Source: an uncultured Lachnospiraceae bacterium
GTDB lineage: Bacteria; Bacillota; Clostridia; Lachnospirales; Lachnospiraceae
Direction of reading: 5' to 3'
DNA length: 60,481 bases
Assembly: GCA_910579275.1 (NCBI GenBank)
Contig: CAJTTO010000026.1
Location: 1 to 60,481 of the forward strand
The notes beneath the pieces were generated by a model. It was not told the DNA's origin. It ran no database searches and saw only the letters and a program-made list of their open reading frames with translations. Of the stretch, positions 25,351 through 34,919 are shown one piece after another. The translations under genes and the position numbers were made by a program. The first letter of the stretch is position 1, and the number at the start of each line of letters is the position of its first letter.

Positions 25351-28300
25351 ATTATCATGTAAATTCCGGTCGTCTTTTTTCTTTAACAGCCGAGAAGTAT
25401 CCAACGTCTGTTCTGCCTGCTTTGACTTTTTTGCCTTCTTTGGTTTCTCCGCTTTTTTTTGTGTCTGCGCCTCACTATTTATTTCGGGTACCTCTTGTGT
25501 CTGCGTTGTCCCCTGCTGCATTTGCGCCTGTTGGTTTCCGGTCATTTGTCTGCGTTTTCCGGCTTTCACAAAAATCCATCTAGGCTGGTATTGGAATCGC
25601 CGCATCGCGACATCTGCCAGAAAGAAAATGACCGCCATCGCCAGCATCCAGTTTGTCAGCGGATACCCTTCCTTTGCTCCTGTGGAAATCCTTGTCCAGA
25701 CAGCGTCCTCTTTTGTAATAATCTTTCCGTACTGTGCTGCAAATTTGAGGTAGGCATCGGCTGTTACATCAAACTTGTATTCGTCTGAAAACTGAACTGC
25801 CGCAGCTGTCGTCATATAATTTTGTATCGCTCCGTCTTCCGTCCGGCGTATGTTGAAGTGATACAGCCCCGCCTGTGATGTCGGAAGGTCAATCGTGTAT
25901 TTCCCCGGTGCGGCTGCATGAAGTTTTTCTTCTGTGGTATTTCCATCCGGATCTATCATGGTCACCGCAATCTCTGTCTTACTGCCGTAGTCATCTGTTT
26001 GGTAATCCACTGTTGTCTGTTCCCCTGCCGTCACCACATTCACACTGTCCTCGCCCAAATTGGCATTTCCGGTTGAATAGTCTACAATGCGCTTCCAAAG
26101 CTGGACATAATCCTCCTGCCCCGCAAACGTCCCTGTCCATTCTCCCGTCACGTCACTGTTCCACGCCGCTGTCCTTCCCAGTCCGTACTGCCACACTGTC
26201 AGAATCGGGTCACCTTTTTCCCCTGTTACAATCACCGGACTTGACGCTGTCTTGGGTGTCGCTGCAATATAACCGTAAACGGCTGGCCATCCGCCGGAAA
26301 ACAGGCTGCTTGTCAGTTCATGGCCGTTCTGTACTGACAGCGAAAACACACCGTTTTGAATGTAGCTGTCCCCACCCAGAAAAACTTCCTGTGCAAAGAT
26401 TTTGGGAATATCACGGGATTCATCAGAATAATAATATCTTCCGCCGCACTTATCAGCCAGCCGTTTCAGCAGCACGCTGTCCGAATTGCTCCCTACTGCT
26501 ACGGTCGACAGGGTAATTTTGTTTTCCGTATAAGTATCTATCACATCTCGAAAATCGGAAGTCTCTCCCATACCGTCTGTCAGGAGAACGACATGTTTGA
26601 CAGATACATCGCTTTTGGAAAGTACCTTGCCTGCCTCACGCAGGGACGGTTTAATCGTCGTTCCGCCGCCTTCAGCAATTTTCTTGATTTCCTCCTTGAT
26701 TGCCGTCTTGTCATCTGCCTGCCGCAGCTCCACCTGCCAGCTGTACTTGTCGTCAAAAGTCAGAACACCTACATAATCCGTGTCCTGAAGGTTGTCAACT
26801 GCAACCATCGCAGCCCGTATTGCCACATCCAGATTGCTGACCCCCAGAGTGCCCGCCTGACTTGACATACTTCCGGAGTGGTCAATCACCATGACCATCG
26901 CCATGGACGGAAGCTCGTTCATGCTCCGAAGCTGCATATCCACCGGAAGAACGGTCTCCAACACGGTATCGCGGTAGCCTCCCAGCGCAAAGCTGTTCTC
27001 TCCCCCGCAGCAGACGAATCCACATCCGTAATCCTTGACATAAGTCTCCAGATTGTCCAAAAAGCCTGGTGGCAGCTCATCAATAAACGTATCGACCAAA
27101 ATGATGGATTTAAAGTCAAGCATATCATTGATGTTATCCGGAGCATTCCGCGCGGAAACCATGCTAAAATCACATCCTGCCGCTTTGAGTACTGACGCAA
27201 ATTCCGATACATTGCTGCCGCGGCTTGAGATAACCAGAACCCTCGGGGGTGTCTCCACCACGGAATACGCATTGAAGAAGTCATTTTCCTGACACGTATC
27301 CCCTTCTGCCTGCACCTGTACCCTCAGATTCTCCATCATGCCGCTTTCCGCGCCGGAATCGACCTGTGCTTCAAACACAAACCTGCTGCTTCCCTTATTC
27401 AGGTGTACCTTGTTTGCAGCCATCTGGCGGCTTCCGTTGTACAGCGAAATTACCGCGTCCGTGTCATAATTGCTCTCCACCACCACAGTGACAGAATACT
27501 TGTCCCCCGGATGCAGATAAGAGGGCAGCAGCACATTTCCCACATAGGCGTCCGGCGTCTCCTCATTGTCATAGAGCAGCGTGAGAAATTCCGCGCGGCT
27601 GGCAGTGAGCGCCTGCGCCATACTTTGAATATCCCCGCGTGTTTCCCTGCCATCCGTGAGCACTACCAGTCGTTTGCTATAATCGCCTGAAGTTAGCGCC
27701 AATGCCTTGGATATCGCATCCTCAAAATTTGTCGCTGTCTTTTCCGGAAGTGTCATAAGACCGCTAAAATGGCGTTCCGCAGTCAAAAACTGTTCCACAA
27801 CCGCGTTTTTTCCAAATGTTACGATTCCATGGACATTGCCTGACGGCATTTGGGAAATGGTGTCCTCCAGATAATCCTTTACATCTTCAATATGCTCCTC
27901 ATTGCTGTCGGAGAGATCCACCACAAACACGGTCGCTGTCTGGCTGCTTCCCAGACGGATTTTTATGCCTAGCAGCGCCAGAAGGACACAAAGAACTACC
28001 ACGCCGCGCACAACAAGATAAAACATTCCGCGATAACGCATCTGACGCGCATAGACAATCCATTCCGCCACAAGAAAAGCCAGTGCCAGCAAAAGAAACA
28101 AGCTGCGGATGGTCTTCTTTATCTTCTGCCGCTGCACAGCGTCCGCACTCTTGACAGAAGCTGCCACCTGCCTGCCGTCGGACTCCGCAGCAGTCTGAAA
28201 ACGCACAGTATAGTATTCCTGATACTCCTCATTTCCCAGCTGATACAGTCCTGCCTTTGCGGGGCGGCTGTCAAACTGGCTTCTGTCCAGCTCCGCCCAT

Positions 28301-29877
28301 GGCTGAAGGGCAATCTCCTCCCCTGCGTAATAAACATTTGACGTAAGCCACGAAGTGTCGGAAAGATATATCATGGCATTTGCCAGAAAAACCGGAAACT
28401 CCGCGCGCAGCGGAAAATCGGACTCCCGTATGTCAAATCCCACCACGATTTCCTTGATTCCATCCTGTTCCATATAATACCCGACACATTTTCCATCGTA
28501 TTCGAGAAAGCTCCTTGCCCCCTCAGGAAGCGCAAAACAGTACGCTTTGTTCACGCCTATCGTAAATCCGGACAAACCGGCAGTCAAATCGCAGTCCGCC
28601 ATATCCAGCACCACATTTTCCAGTGTCTCGATGGACGCATCTTTTGCATTGCCAAAAATCATCCGGTTGGTATCAGCCGCCTTTGGCTGCTGACCGGCGT
28701 CATATATGACAATATTGTATTCTTTCTCGGTAAAAGGCGTCCTTTTGCCGATATCTGTCTCCTCCACGGCAGCATCCGTTTTAGCCTTCGCGATACTCTC
28801 CCCCGTCACGGCAAGGTATGCCTTTTCGATAAACGTATTGCCCTCCCCGACAAGCAGCCCTTTCATCCGGTTTTTACTGCCTTTGACAGCCTGTGACACA
28901 TTATCCGCCGCAAGACTGTCAGCAGCACCTCCTGCAAAGGAAATACCGTCAATACGGGATTCTATCGTGTCTCCCTGCCAGTGCACCTCCTCAAACAGAC
29001 AGTAATTGCTGCCGGAAGGTGCAAGCTGCATTTGTTTCAGGGCAAGGAGCTTATTGTTTTGGCTGTCATCATCATACAGGCTTACATCGAAAGAAACCTC
29101 TGTGTCGCTGTAATTTGCCACGCTCACCATCACATCATAATATCCGTCTTCCCGTCTCGTGAAAACCGTGTACTCATTCGCCACATTCCGGACAGCCTCA
29201 CCCACCACATGGAGTTCTTTTGCCGCCGTGCTGTGCAGTCCGTCAAATCCGGATGCTCCCTGACCGTCCGTGTACACAATAAGATCCGCCGCATTTTCCG
29301 CCGCGTCGTTTTCCGCGCCGACGCCTGCCAGCGTGTCCAGCAGCTCCTGCGCCTGCAGAAGGCTTCCTCCGCTGTCACTGCACACGATGCCCTGCAAAGT
29401 CTGTACCAGACTGTCTGCATCTGTAATATCCACCGCAAGAAGCCTTGTACCTGTATTATCGGTCGTCAGGATGGAAAAACGTGTATTTTGCGCAGCGCAC
29501 ACATAATCACACGCCTGCAGAACCGCTTCCTCGAGACGGCTATTTCCCTGATTTGCACTGCCGCCTGCCAGATGCTGCATGCTCGCACTTGTATCCATCA
29601 GCAGTATCTTCCTGCCGCCACCCTGTCCGTCTGCCTGAATAAAAGGTGACATCAGCGCGATGACCAGCAGTGCGATAATAAAAATCTGCAAATACATAAG
29701 AATGTTATGGACAAACTTTTCGAAAAAAGTGCGCGACTGCTCATTTTTCAGCAGTTTTTTCCATAGCAGGCTGGATGATATCAGATAGTCCGTCCCCTTC
29801 GGTTTCAGTAGGTATAAAATTATAATAACAGGAACCGCTGCCAGAAAAAACAGCGGCCATAAGCTCTCAAATATCAT
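25345..29877 (-). CDS. 1510-aa membrane protein with three von Willebrand A domains and a GATase-like domain
   Basis: The N-end is BatA-like: helices about 5-24 and 58-80, then vWA1 with a full metal site (DTSAS at 95-99). Helices 590-608 and 617-640 precede vWA2 (DLSDS at 654-658, TDG at 741). A class-I glutamine-amidotransferase-like fold without its catalytic set (about 878-985) leads into vWA3 (DHSGS at 999-1003, TDG at 1100). A C-terminal helix (about 1407-1423) precedes a Gln/Lys-rich cytoplasmic tail. It looks like two usual proteins joined, in one unbroken frame. It is the last gene of the MoxR operon and overlaps DUF58 by 11 nt. Role unknown; such systems are thought to assemble or quality-control envelope complexes. 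Confidence 0.85.
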   Translation of the reverse strand: MIFESLWPLFFLAAVPVIIILYLLKPKGTDYLISSSLLWKKLLKNEQSRTFFEKFVHNILMYLQIFIIALLVIALMSPFIQADGQGGGRKILLMDTSASMQHLAGGSANQGNSRLEEAVLQACDYVCAAQNTRFSILTTDNTGTRLLAVDITDADSLVQTLQGIVCSDSGGSLLQAQELLDTLAGVGAENDAAENAADLIVYTDGQGASGFDGLHSTAAKELHVVGEAVRNVANEYTVFTRREDGYYDVMVSVANYSDTEVSFDVSLYDDDSQNNKLLALKQMQLAPSGSNYCLFEEVHWQGDTIESRIDGISFAGGAADSLAADNVSQAVKGSKNRMKGLLVGEGNTFIEKAYLAVTGESIAKAKTDAAVEETDIGKRTPFTEKEYNIVIYDAGQQPKAADTNRMIFGNAKDASIETLENVVLDMADCDLTAGLSGFTIGVNKAYCFALPEGARSFLEYDGKCVGYYMEQDGIKEIVVGFDIRESDFPLRAEFPVFLANAMIYLSDTSWLTSNVYYAGEEIALQPWAELDRSQFDSRPAKAGLYQLGNEEYQEYYTVRFQTAAESDGRQVAASVKSADAVQRQKIKKTIRSLFLLLALAFLVAEWIVYARQMRYRGMFYLVVRGVVVLCVLLALLGIKIRLGSSQTATVFVVDLSDSNEEHIEDVKDYLEDTISQMPSGNVHGIVTFGKNAVVEQFLTAERHFSGLMTLPEKTATNFEDAISKALALTSGDYSKRLVVLTDGRETRGDIQSMAQALTASRAEFLTLLYDNEETPDAYVGNVLLPSYLHPGDKYSVTVVVESNYDTDAVISLYNGSRQMAANKVHLNKGSSRFVFEAQVDSGAESGMMENLRVQVQAEGDTCQENDFFNAYSVVETPPRVLVISSRGSNVSEFASVLKAAGCDFSMVSARNAPDNINDMLDFKSIILVDTFIDELPPGFLDNLETYVKDYGCGFVCCGGENSFALGGYRDTVLETVLPVDMQLRSMNELPSMAMVMVIDHSGSMSSQAGTLGVSNLDVAIRAAMVAVDNLQDTDYVGVLTFDDKYSWQVELRQADDKTAIKEEIKKIAEGGGTTIKPSLREAGKVLSKSDVSVKHVVLLTDGMGETSDFRDVIDTYTENKITLSTVAVGSNSDSVLLKRLADKCGGRYYYSDESRDIPKIFAQEVFLGGDSYIQNGVFSLSVQNGHELTSSLFSGGWPAVYGYIAATPKTASSPVIVTGEKGDPILTVWQYGLGRTAAWNSDVTGEWTGTFAGQEDYVQLWKRIVDYSTGNANLGEDSVNVVTAGEQTTVDYQTDDYGSKTEIAVTMIDPDGNTTEEKLHAAAPGKYTIDLPTSQAGLYHFNIRRTEDGAIQNYMTTAAAVQFSDEYKFDVTADAYLKFAAQYGKIITKEDAVWTRISTGAKEGYPLTNWMLAMAVIFFLADVAMRRFQYQPRWIFVKAGKRRQMTGNQQAQMQQGTTQTQEVPEINSEAQTQKKAEKPKKAKKSKQAEQTLDTSRLLKKKDDRNLHDNS

Positions 29878-30760
29878 ATAACATCCTTAAATCCTGAAAA
29901 ATCAGTTGATAAATATCCTTTTTCGTACTACACACCGCATGGACTGCCCCCATTTTTGCGCACGCGCTTTTCAGCCGTGCCAGATACTCCTGAAGTGCTT
30001 TCTCATAAACCTTGATGCTTGCGTCATCCAAAGTTATACGCAATGTACTTTTGTCCTCCATGTCTATCAGGTTCCGCGTTCCCGTAAGCTCCTCATAGGA
30101 ACGCACCGAAAGCTCCTCGCCCGCCAGCACATGCAGACATACAGCTTTCTGCTTTCTGTAATCCAGAAAGCGCAAAAGCTTTTGAATGTGTTCCCCGGAC
30201 TCCTCGAGAAAAATGTCCTGCAAAAAGTCACTGATAAGAATAGTCACGCCAGGTCCTTTCATCGGAAGCTGCCTGACAGCATCGGCTATATCTGCTGCAC
30301 CGTCAAACTGGCGCTGTTCGAGCCAGTCCGTAAGCACAGGCAGTATTTTTTTCCCACCTCGTGCCACAAACGGCGACTGCATTTTTTGCATGTCATACAA
30401 TATCACGCGATCCATTTGGTTCAGCCCCATGTACGAAAATGCCGCTGCCAGAAGACATGCAAGTTCACTTTTTTTCTTTTTTCCATAATTCATGGAGGCG
30501 CTCGTGTCGATTAAGACGGACACGGTCATCTCCTTTTCTTCCATATATTCCTTTACGTAGAGCCTGTCCAGTCGTCCGTAGGCATTCCAGTCGATGCGCC
30601 GGATATCGTCACCGGGCATATACTCGCGAAAATCTGAAAATTCCGTGGACGAACCTTTTTGTACGGATTTTCGGTTTCCGGTCAGATTCATGGATGCCTT
30701 ATGCCCCATCGCAAGACGCAGACGGGACAGTTTCCCAAAAAAAGCCGCATCTGCTATCAT
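29867..30760 (-). CDS. DUF58 domain protein of the MoxR/vWA operon
   Basis: A 297-aa protein of the DUF58 family. The signature is FREYMPGDDIRRIDWNAYGR (about 45-63). It is followed by a vWA-like fold with a complete DxSxS metal site (LIDTSASM, Asp85). There is no membrane segment, so it is cytoplasmic. In bacteria DUF58 genes sit next to MoxR ATPases and vWA membrane proteins and are believed to act together. Here it overlaps MoxR by 4 nt upstream and the triple-vWA gene by 11 nt downstream, implying tightly coupled translation. Confidence 0.92.
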   Translation of the reverse strand: MIADAAFFGKLSRLRLAMGHKASMNLTGNRKSVQKGSSTEFSDFREYMPGDDIRRIDWNAYGRLDRLYVKEYMEEKEMTVSVLIDTSASMNYGKKKKSELACLLAAAFSYMGLNQMDRVILYDMQKMQSPFVARGGKKILPVLTDWLEQRQFDGAADIADAVRQLPMKGPGVTILISDFLQDIFLEESGEHIQKLLRFLDYRKQKAVCLHVLAGEELSVRSYEELTGTRNLIDMEDKSTLRITLDDASIKVYEKALQEYLARLKSACAKMGAVHAVCSTKKDIYQLIFQDLRMLYDI

Positions 30761-31728
30761 ACTTTTCCGTTTGCCTCCAAAATAGCACGGATAATATCGT
30801 CCTCCGCAATTCCCTCGCTAATGGCATCAAAACTTGGAATTATACGGTGCCTTAGCACAGGATAGGACATTTCCGCCACATCCTGAAAGGAAACATTAAA
30901 ACGTCCTTCCAGAAATGCCTTTGCCCTTGACGCGCGAATCAGCGCCTGTGCCGCCCTCGGGCTTGCGCCCTCCCTAATATGTGGATTGGCGGCATGCGTC
31001 TCCATGACAATCCCAAGCAGATAGTCCATCACTGCATCGGCAATCGGAATCTGGCCGACCAGCTCCCTCGCCGCAAGCAGTCCCCTGCCATCCATCTTTT
31101 TTTCAATCACCGGTGCCTGAGTCCCCTCCGTCAGCCCGACAATTCCCCGCAGCTCTTCTTTGGTCGGAAAGCGAACCAATATCTTGAACATAAAACGATC
31201 TAGCTGCGCCTCCGGCAACGGATAAGTTCCTTCATTTTCTATAGGATTCTGGGTCGCCAATACAAAAAAAGGTTCTTCGAGCGCGTGGCTGTCATTTCCC
31301 ACGGTCACTGTATGCTCCTGCATCGCTTCAAGAAGCGCCGACTGTGTTTTTGGTGTGGCACGGTTGATTTCGTCTGCAAGAATCAGGTTCGCAAAAATCG
31401 GTCCGCGCTCAAAGGAAAAAGCACTTCCCTGCTCGTTCTTGATAATAATATTGGTGCCGGTCACGTCACTCGGCATTAAGTCAGGCGTAAACTGTATCCG
31501 CTTGAATGACAGGTCAAAAACTTTTCCAATCGTGCTAACCAGTCTCGTCTTACCAAGTCCCGGCATTCCCTCAAGAAGCACATTGCCCCCCGTAAGCATC
31601 GCAAGCATGGTTTGGCGGATAATCTCACGCTGTCCGATAATTCCTTTCTGAATTTCCGTCTCACACGCGGCTATCTGCTGCGCCATATATTCCGGATCCT
31701 GTAATCTGCCGCTGTCCAATTCACCCAT
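30757..31728 (-). CDS. MoxR-family AAA+ ATPase
   Basis: A 323-aa AAA+ chaperone-like ATPase. Walker A GMPGLGKT at 54-61, Walker B LILADE at 115-120 with INRATPKTQSALLEAMQEH, sensor 1 in FVLATQNPIENEGTYPLPEAQ, and the C-terminal lid with GASPRAAQALIRASRAKAFL. MoxR proteins energise vWA-domain partners in maturation of large complexes. The partners here are DUF58 and the triple-vWA protein, all in one operon. ATG follows GGAGAAAAGGATAT. Confidence 0.95.
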   Translation of the reverse strand: MGELDSGRLQDPEYMAQQIAACETEIQKGIIGQREIIRQTMLAMLTGGNVLLEGMPGLGKTRLVSTIGKVFDLSFKRIQFTPDLMPSDVTGTNIIIKNEQGSAFSFERGPIFANLILADEINRATPKTQSALLEAMQEHTVTVGNDSHALEEPFFVLATQNPIENEGTYPLPEAQLDRFMFKILVRFPTKEELRGIVGLTEGTQAPVIEKKMDGRGLLAARELVGQIPIADAVMDYLLGIVMETHAANPHIREGASPRAAQALIRASRAKAFLEGRFNVSFQDVAEMSYPVLRHRIIPSFDAISEGIAEDDIIRAILEANGKV

Positions 31729-31756
31729 ATCCTTTTCTCCTCTTTATGCTTTTTCT

Positions 31757-33073
31757 TTAATTAAAATTTGAAAAATATTCCTTAATAATGTCTTCCATGC
31801 CGCTTGGGTACTTTCCGGCGGCAATTCCCTCATAAGCGTTCTGCTCATAACTTCCGATAACCGCCTCATGGGACATATGTGTTCCTTCCCAGCTCAGGCC
31901 GTTCTGCGCATAAAAATACGCTGAAGCATCATGGTCTACAGCATTTCCCGTCAAATTTCCGATATCGGCAATGGCATTCGGAATGCTGACATAATCATGC
32001 TGATTGCTGCTGCTTCCGGTTCCTCTGCCTTGTCCTTTTCCGTCACCGTTTCCGCTTCCATCGCCCTGTCCGTTTCCGTTTCCATCACCCTGTCCGCTTC
32101 CGTCACCGTTTCCGCTTCCATCGCCCCGTCCGCTTCCGTCACCGTTTCCGTTTCCATCGCCCTGTCCGTCGCTTTCTCCGCCCGAACCGCTTTTCCCATT
32201 CTGACCATTCTGGCCTTTTCCGGAGCCATTCCCTGCCGCAAGCTCTTGTCCGCTCATTTCCCGCAGTTTTTGAGCCATCGTTTCCATGGATTCCACCGTA
32301 GCGCCAGAGACCGACGCACTATTCTGCATACTCTGTGCCATGGCTGACAACTGCGTATGGATATTCTCATACTTGTAGTTAAGTTTTTCGGATGCCGCTT
32401 GCGCCATCTCCTCCGAGGATGCCTGGTGGTACGCTGACAGTGAATTTTGCAGACTTTCCATCATGTCCTGAATCTCTGCCTGCTGTTCCGGCGTCAGTTC
32501 CTCCTGCGCCAGCTGCTCCAAGGCATCCACTACTTCCTCTACCTCATCCTCTTTTTCCTTGATTTCTTCACGGAGACTATGAAGCTCCTTTGCATATTCC
32601 TTTGTCTTTGACGGCAAAATTGCCAGTCCTGTCAGAACGACTGCCAGTCCCACGAGAACAATCAGCCTTTTTCCTTCCGGAAAGAGCGGAACCTTTATTC
32701 TGTCACCATGTGCTTTCAACTGCCTCATGGCATCCGCACGCTGAAGCGCAATCAATGTGCCATCCTTCATCAGATTTTCATGTGCGGTGACAATCCGTTC
32801 CTCAAATCCGAAACTGTCCATCCGCAAGGCCGCCTGCTCCATGGATATCCGTTTTACAACGGATATCAGTGCGGCTGTCAGAAATGCAAAAAACAGCGCC
32901 AGCCCTGCATAGAGACCAGCATAATAAAGGGGAACAAAAAAAGCCGCCGCCTGAAAAAGGATTCCTGCCGCTGCGCCAATGCTCAGCGCAGACACCGTCT
33001 TTTCCATAAATAAAGCAATATTCATTTTGCGGCGGCACGCCTGTACTGCCTTCAAGAATTCTTTTTTATCCAT
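31757..33073 (-). CDS. Membrane protein with Gly/Asp/Asn repeat linker, MoxR operon
   Basis: A 438-aa protein of unknown family. Two helix pairs (about 20-70 and 130-150) anchor the N-end. A Glu-rich coiled coil follows (about 165-200, EEIKEKEDEVEEVVDALEQL). Residues about 285-350 form a low-complexity run of GDGNGNG/GSG repeats built from 18-30 bp DNA units (32026-32190). The C-end is ordered again (SIPNAIADIGNLTGNAVDHD). The flexible acidic linker may bind Ca or Mg or act as a spacer. It sits between the ABC-2 permease (8 bp) and MoxR (28 bp). Confidence 0.75.
   Translation of the reverse strand: MDKKEFLKAVQACRRKMNIALFMEKTVSALSIGAAAGILFQAAAFFVPLYYAGLYAGLALFFAFLTAALISVVKRISMEQAALRMDSFGFEERIVTAHENLMKDGTLIALQRADAMRQLKAHGDRIKVPLFPEGKRLIVLVGLAVVLTGLAILPSKTKEYAKELHSLREEIKEKEDEVEEVVDALEQLAQEELTPEQQAEIQDMMESLQNSLSAYHQASSEEMAQAASEKLNYKYENIHTQLSAMAQSMQNSASVSGATVESMETMAQKLREMSGQELAAGNGSGKGQNGQNGKSGSGGESDGQGDGNGNGDGSGRGDGSGNGDGSGQGDGNGNGQGDGSGNGDGKGQGRGTGSSSNQHDYVSIPNAIADIGNLTGNAVDHDASAYFYAQNGLSWEGTHMSHEAVIGSYEQNAYEGIAAGKYPSGMEDIIKEYFSNFN
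32026..32190. repeat. Degenerate tandem repeats coding for a Gly/Asp/Asn linker
   Basis: Imperfect units of 6-30 bp (TCCGTCACCGTTTCCGCT and variants TCCATCGCCCTGTCCGTT) repeated about six to seven times, in frame within the gene at 31757. Such repeats change length easily by slippage in multiples of 6 or 18 bp without breaking the frame. Confidence 0.8.
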
Positions 33074-33081
33074 CCGTTACC

Positions 33082-33975
33082 TCACTTTTTTTTGCCCGGT
33101 TTCCTCCCCGTAGAAGCATGCATAGGATTTACTTTCCATGCCGCTGCAAGCAAAAACAAAAAAGACAATAATAAAATACATGCCCCGGAAACGAATAACC
33201 ATGTATTTCCCTTTGCAAGATGATACGTCAGAAATCCCACATCACTCTTGTCAAAATTGCCTGAAAGGAGGGACTGCTCTGACATAATCTGCATGAAAAA
33301 CTCCTCAAAGAAAATAATTGGATTTATCAGCCATAACAGCATGGTTTCACCCACACCCTTATCGGAAAACAATCCTTTAATGATTGCCGGTATGAAAGTC
33401 AGCACAAAAATCACAAAATAAAACACATACGATAGTACGACTGCGGCTATGGACTTGCGGCAGACCGAGGAACAAAAAATTCCGATGCTTCCCGAAAACA
33501 CGGACAGCAGCATAATCGTAAGTATAAAGTAAAACAAATTACTCCAGTCCATGCCGCCCACCACAAAGGACAATGCCATAATCGGCAGTCCCGCAACTAC
33601 AAAAAACAAAATATGAATCACTGCCGACACAACTTTACCAAGCACAATGGAAAAGGGCGACATACAGGTCGTGAGCATAATGTCAAACGTCTGGCGCTCC
33701 TTTTCGCCCGAGATGGCAGATGCCGTGATGACAGGCACAATCAACGTGACAATGCAGACCTGTGCTATTGCAAGAACCGGAAACAGATAAATCAAATGGT
33801 GATATACATTGCCGTCGCTGTAAAAGCTTCCCGTCTGCTGCTGTATCACTGCCAGTGCCAGCAGAAATATCATCGTAAGAACTGCCTCATAGGCAAACAC
33901 CCCCCAGCTGATACGCATGCTGCGCGCGGCAATCTGCAAGTCTTTTTTTACGATTGGATTCCACCGTAATTTCAT
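33082..33975 (-). CDS. ABC-2 type transporter permease
   Basis: A 297-aa integral membrane protein with about six helices and the ABC-2/GldF-like start KKDLQIAARSMRISWGVFAY. The family words TASAISGEKERQTFDIMLTT and SPFSIVLGKV are clear. It overlaps the ATPase gene by 4 nt (ATGA), so the two form one transporter. The substrate is unknown. Its membership in a MoxR/vWA operon suggests the exporter acts on the same envelope complex. Confidence 0.9.
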   Translation of the reverse strand: MKLRWNPIVKKDLQIAARSMRISWGVFAYEAVLTMIFLLALAVIQQQTGSFYSDGNVYHHLIYLFPVLAIAQVCIVTLIVPVITASAISGEKERQTFDIMLTTCMSPFSIVLGKVVSAVIHILFFVVAGLPIMALSFVVGGMDWSNLFYFILTIMLLSVFSGSIGIFCSSVCRKSIAAVVLSYVFYFVIFVLTFIPAIIKGLFSDKGVGETMLLWLINPIIFFEEFFMQIMSEQSLLSGNFDKSDVGFLTYHLAKGNTWLFVSGACILLLSFLFLLAAAWKVNPMHASTGRKPGKKK

Positions 33976-34898
33976 TGTTCAGCACCTCCTGTCAACTGCA
34001 TAAACAGTGATTCCAGACTGCCTTCTTCCCTGTAAAAACCCGTCAGGACAACCTGGTTCTGTATCAAAGTGCCAATCAGGCTGCTGATTTGTTCCTCTGT
34101 CCCCCGATTGGTTATAATAATTTCATTTTCCCTTACGGATTCCACAACAGTCCCCGCCTGTTCTTTTAAAATCCGCACAGCTGTCTCCATGGCAGATGCC
34201 ACACGAATATGAATCCGATTTCCTCCGGAAAGCTGCTGCATGATATCCTCGATACGTCCCGCGGTAATCAGCTGCCCGCCGTTCATAATCCCAATGCTTG
34301 TACACATCTCGGAAAGCTCCGAGAGAATATGCGAACTAATGACAATGGTCTTCCCCATGGAATGCAGATTCATTAACAGCTCTTTCATCTCCACCCGCGC
34401 TCTGGGATCCAGCCCGGAACTCGGTTCATCCAGAATCAGAAGCTTTGGGTTATGCAGCAATGCCCTCGCCACACAGAGCCGCTGTTTCATGCCGCGTGAA
34501 AGCGTGTCCACGTACACTTCCTTCTTATCCGAGAGATTGACCAGCTCAAGCAAATCATCTGTCAGCTTCGCAATGTCGCGCGAATGCATCCCGTACATGG
34601 AACCGTATAAGTCCATATATTCACGTACTTTTAAATTGTCATACACACCAAAGAAATCAGGAACATATCCTATCAGACGTTTCATTTCCTTACTGCCGAC
34701 CGGAGCCGAGGTGCCGCCAATCCCCACTTGTCCGCTGCTTGCCCTGAGCAGGCCGCATACAATACGGATTGTCGTTGTCTTGCCTGCGCCGTTTGGTCCC
34801 ACAAAGCCAAACAAATCCCCCTCCGGAATGTGCAGCGACAGATGGTTGACCGCTGTAAATGCTCCGTATTTTTTTGTCAAATCATTGATATACAGCAT
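33972..34898 (-). CDS. ABC transporter ATP-binding protein
   Basis: A 308-aa ATPase of the drug/lipid-exporter (CcmA/GldA-like) class. Walker A GPNGAGKTTT, signature LSRGMKQRL, Walker B LLILDEPSSGLD, H-loop ISSHIL. The last 90 residues are the regulatory extension common to this class. Pairs with the overlapping permease gene. ATG follows AAAGGGGATATAT. The secreted GATase-like protein gene lies 21 bp upstream. Confidence 0.93.
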   Translation of the reverse strand: MLYINDLTKKYGAFTAVNHLSLHIPEGDLFGFVGPNGAGKTTTIRIVCGLLRASSGQVGIGGTSAPVGSKEMKRLIGYVPDFFGVYDNLKVREYMDLYGSMYGMHSRDIAKLTDDLLELVNLSDKKEVYVDTLSRGMKQRLCVARALLHNPKLLILDEPSSGLDPRARVEMKELLMNLHSMGKTIVISSHILSELSEMCTSIGIMNGGQLITAGRIEDIMQQLSGGNRIHIRVASAMETAVRILKEQAGTVVESVRENEIIITNRGTEEQISSLIGTLIQNQVVLTGFYREEGSLESLFMQLTGGAEQ

Positions 34899-34919
34899 AT
34901 ATATCCCCTTTCACTCCTA

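Noticed and set aside
25345..29877. Frameshift-joined pair of genes
   Set aside because: The 1510-aa frame is continuous with coherent domains on both sides of the join and no internal ribosome site near residue 590.
32026..32190. Possible CRISPR or iteron array
   Set aside because: The repeats are in-frame coding repeats of a Gly/Asp linker.
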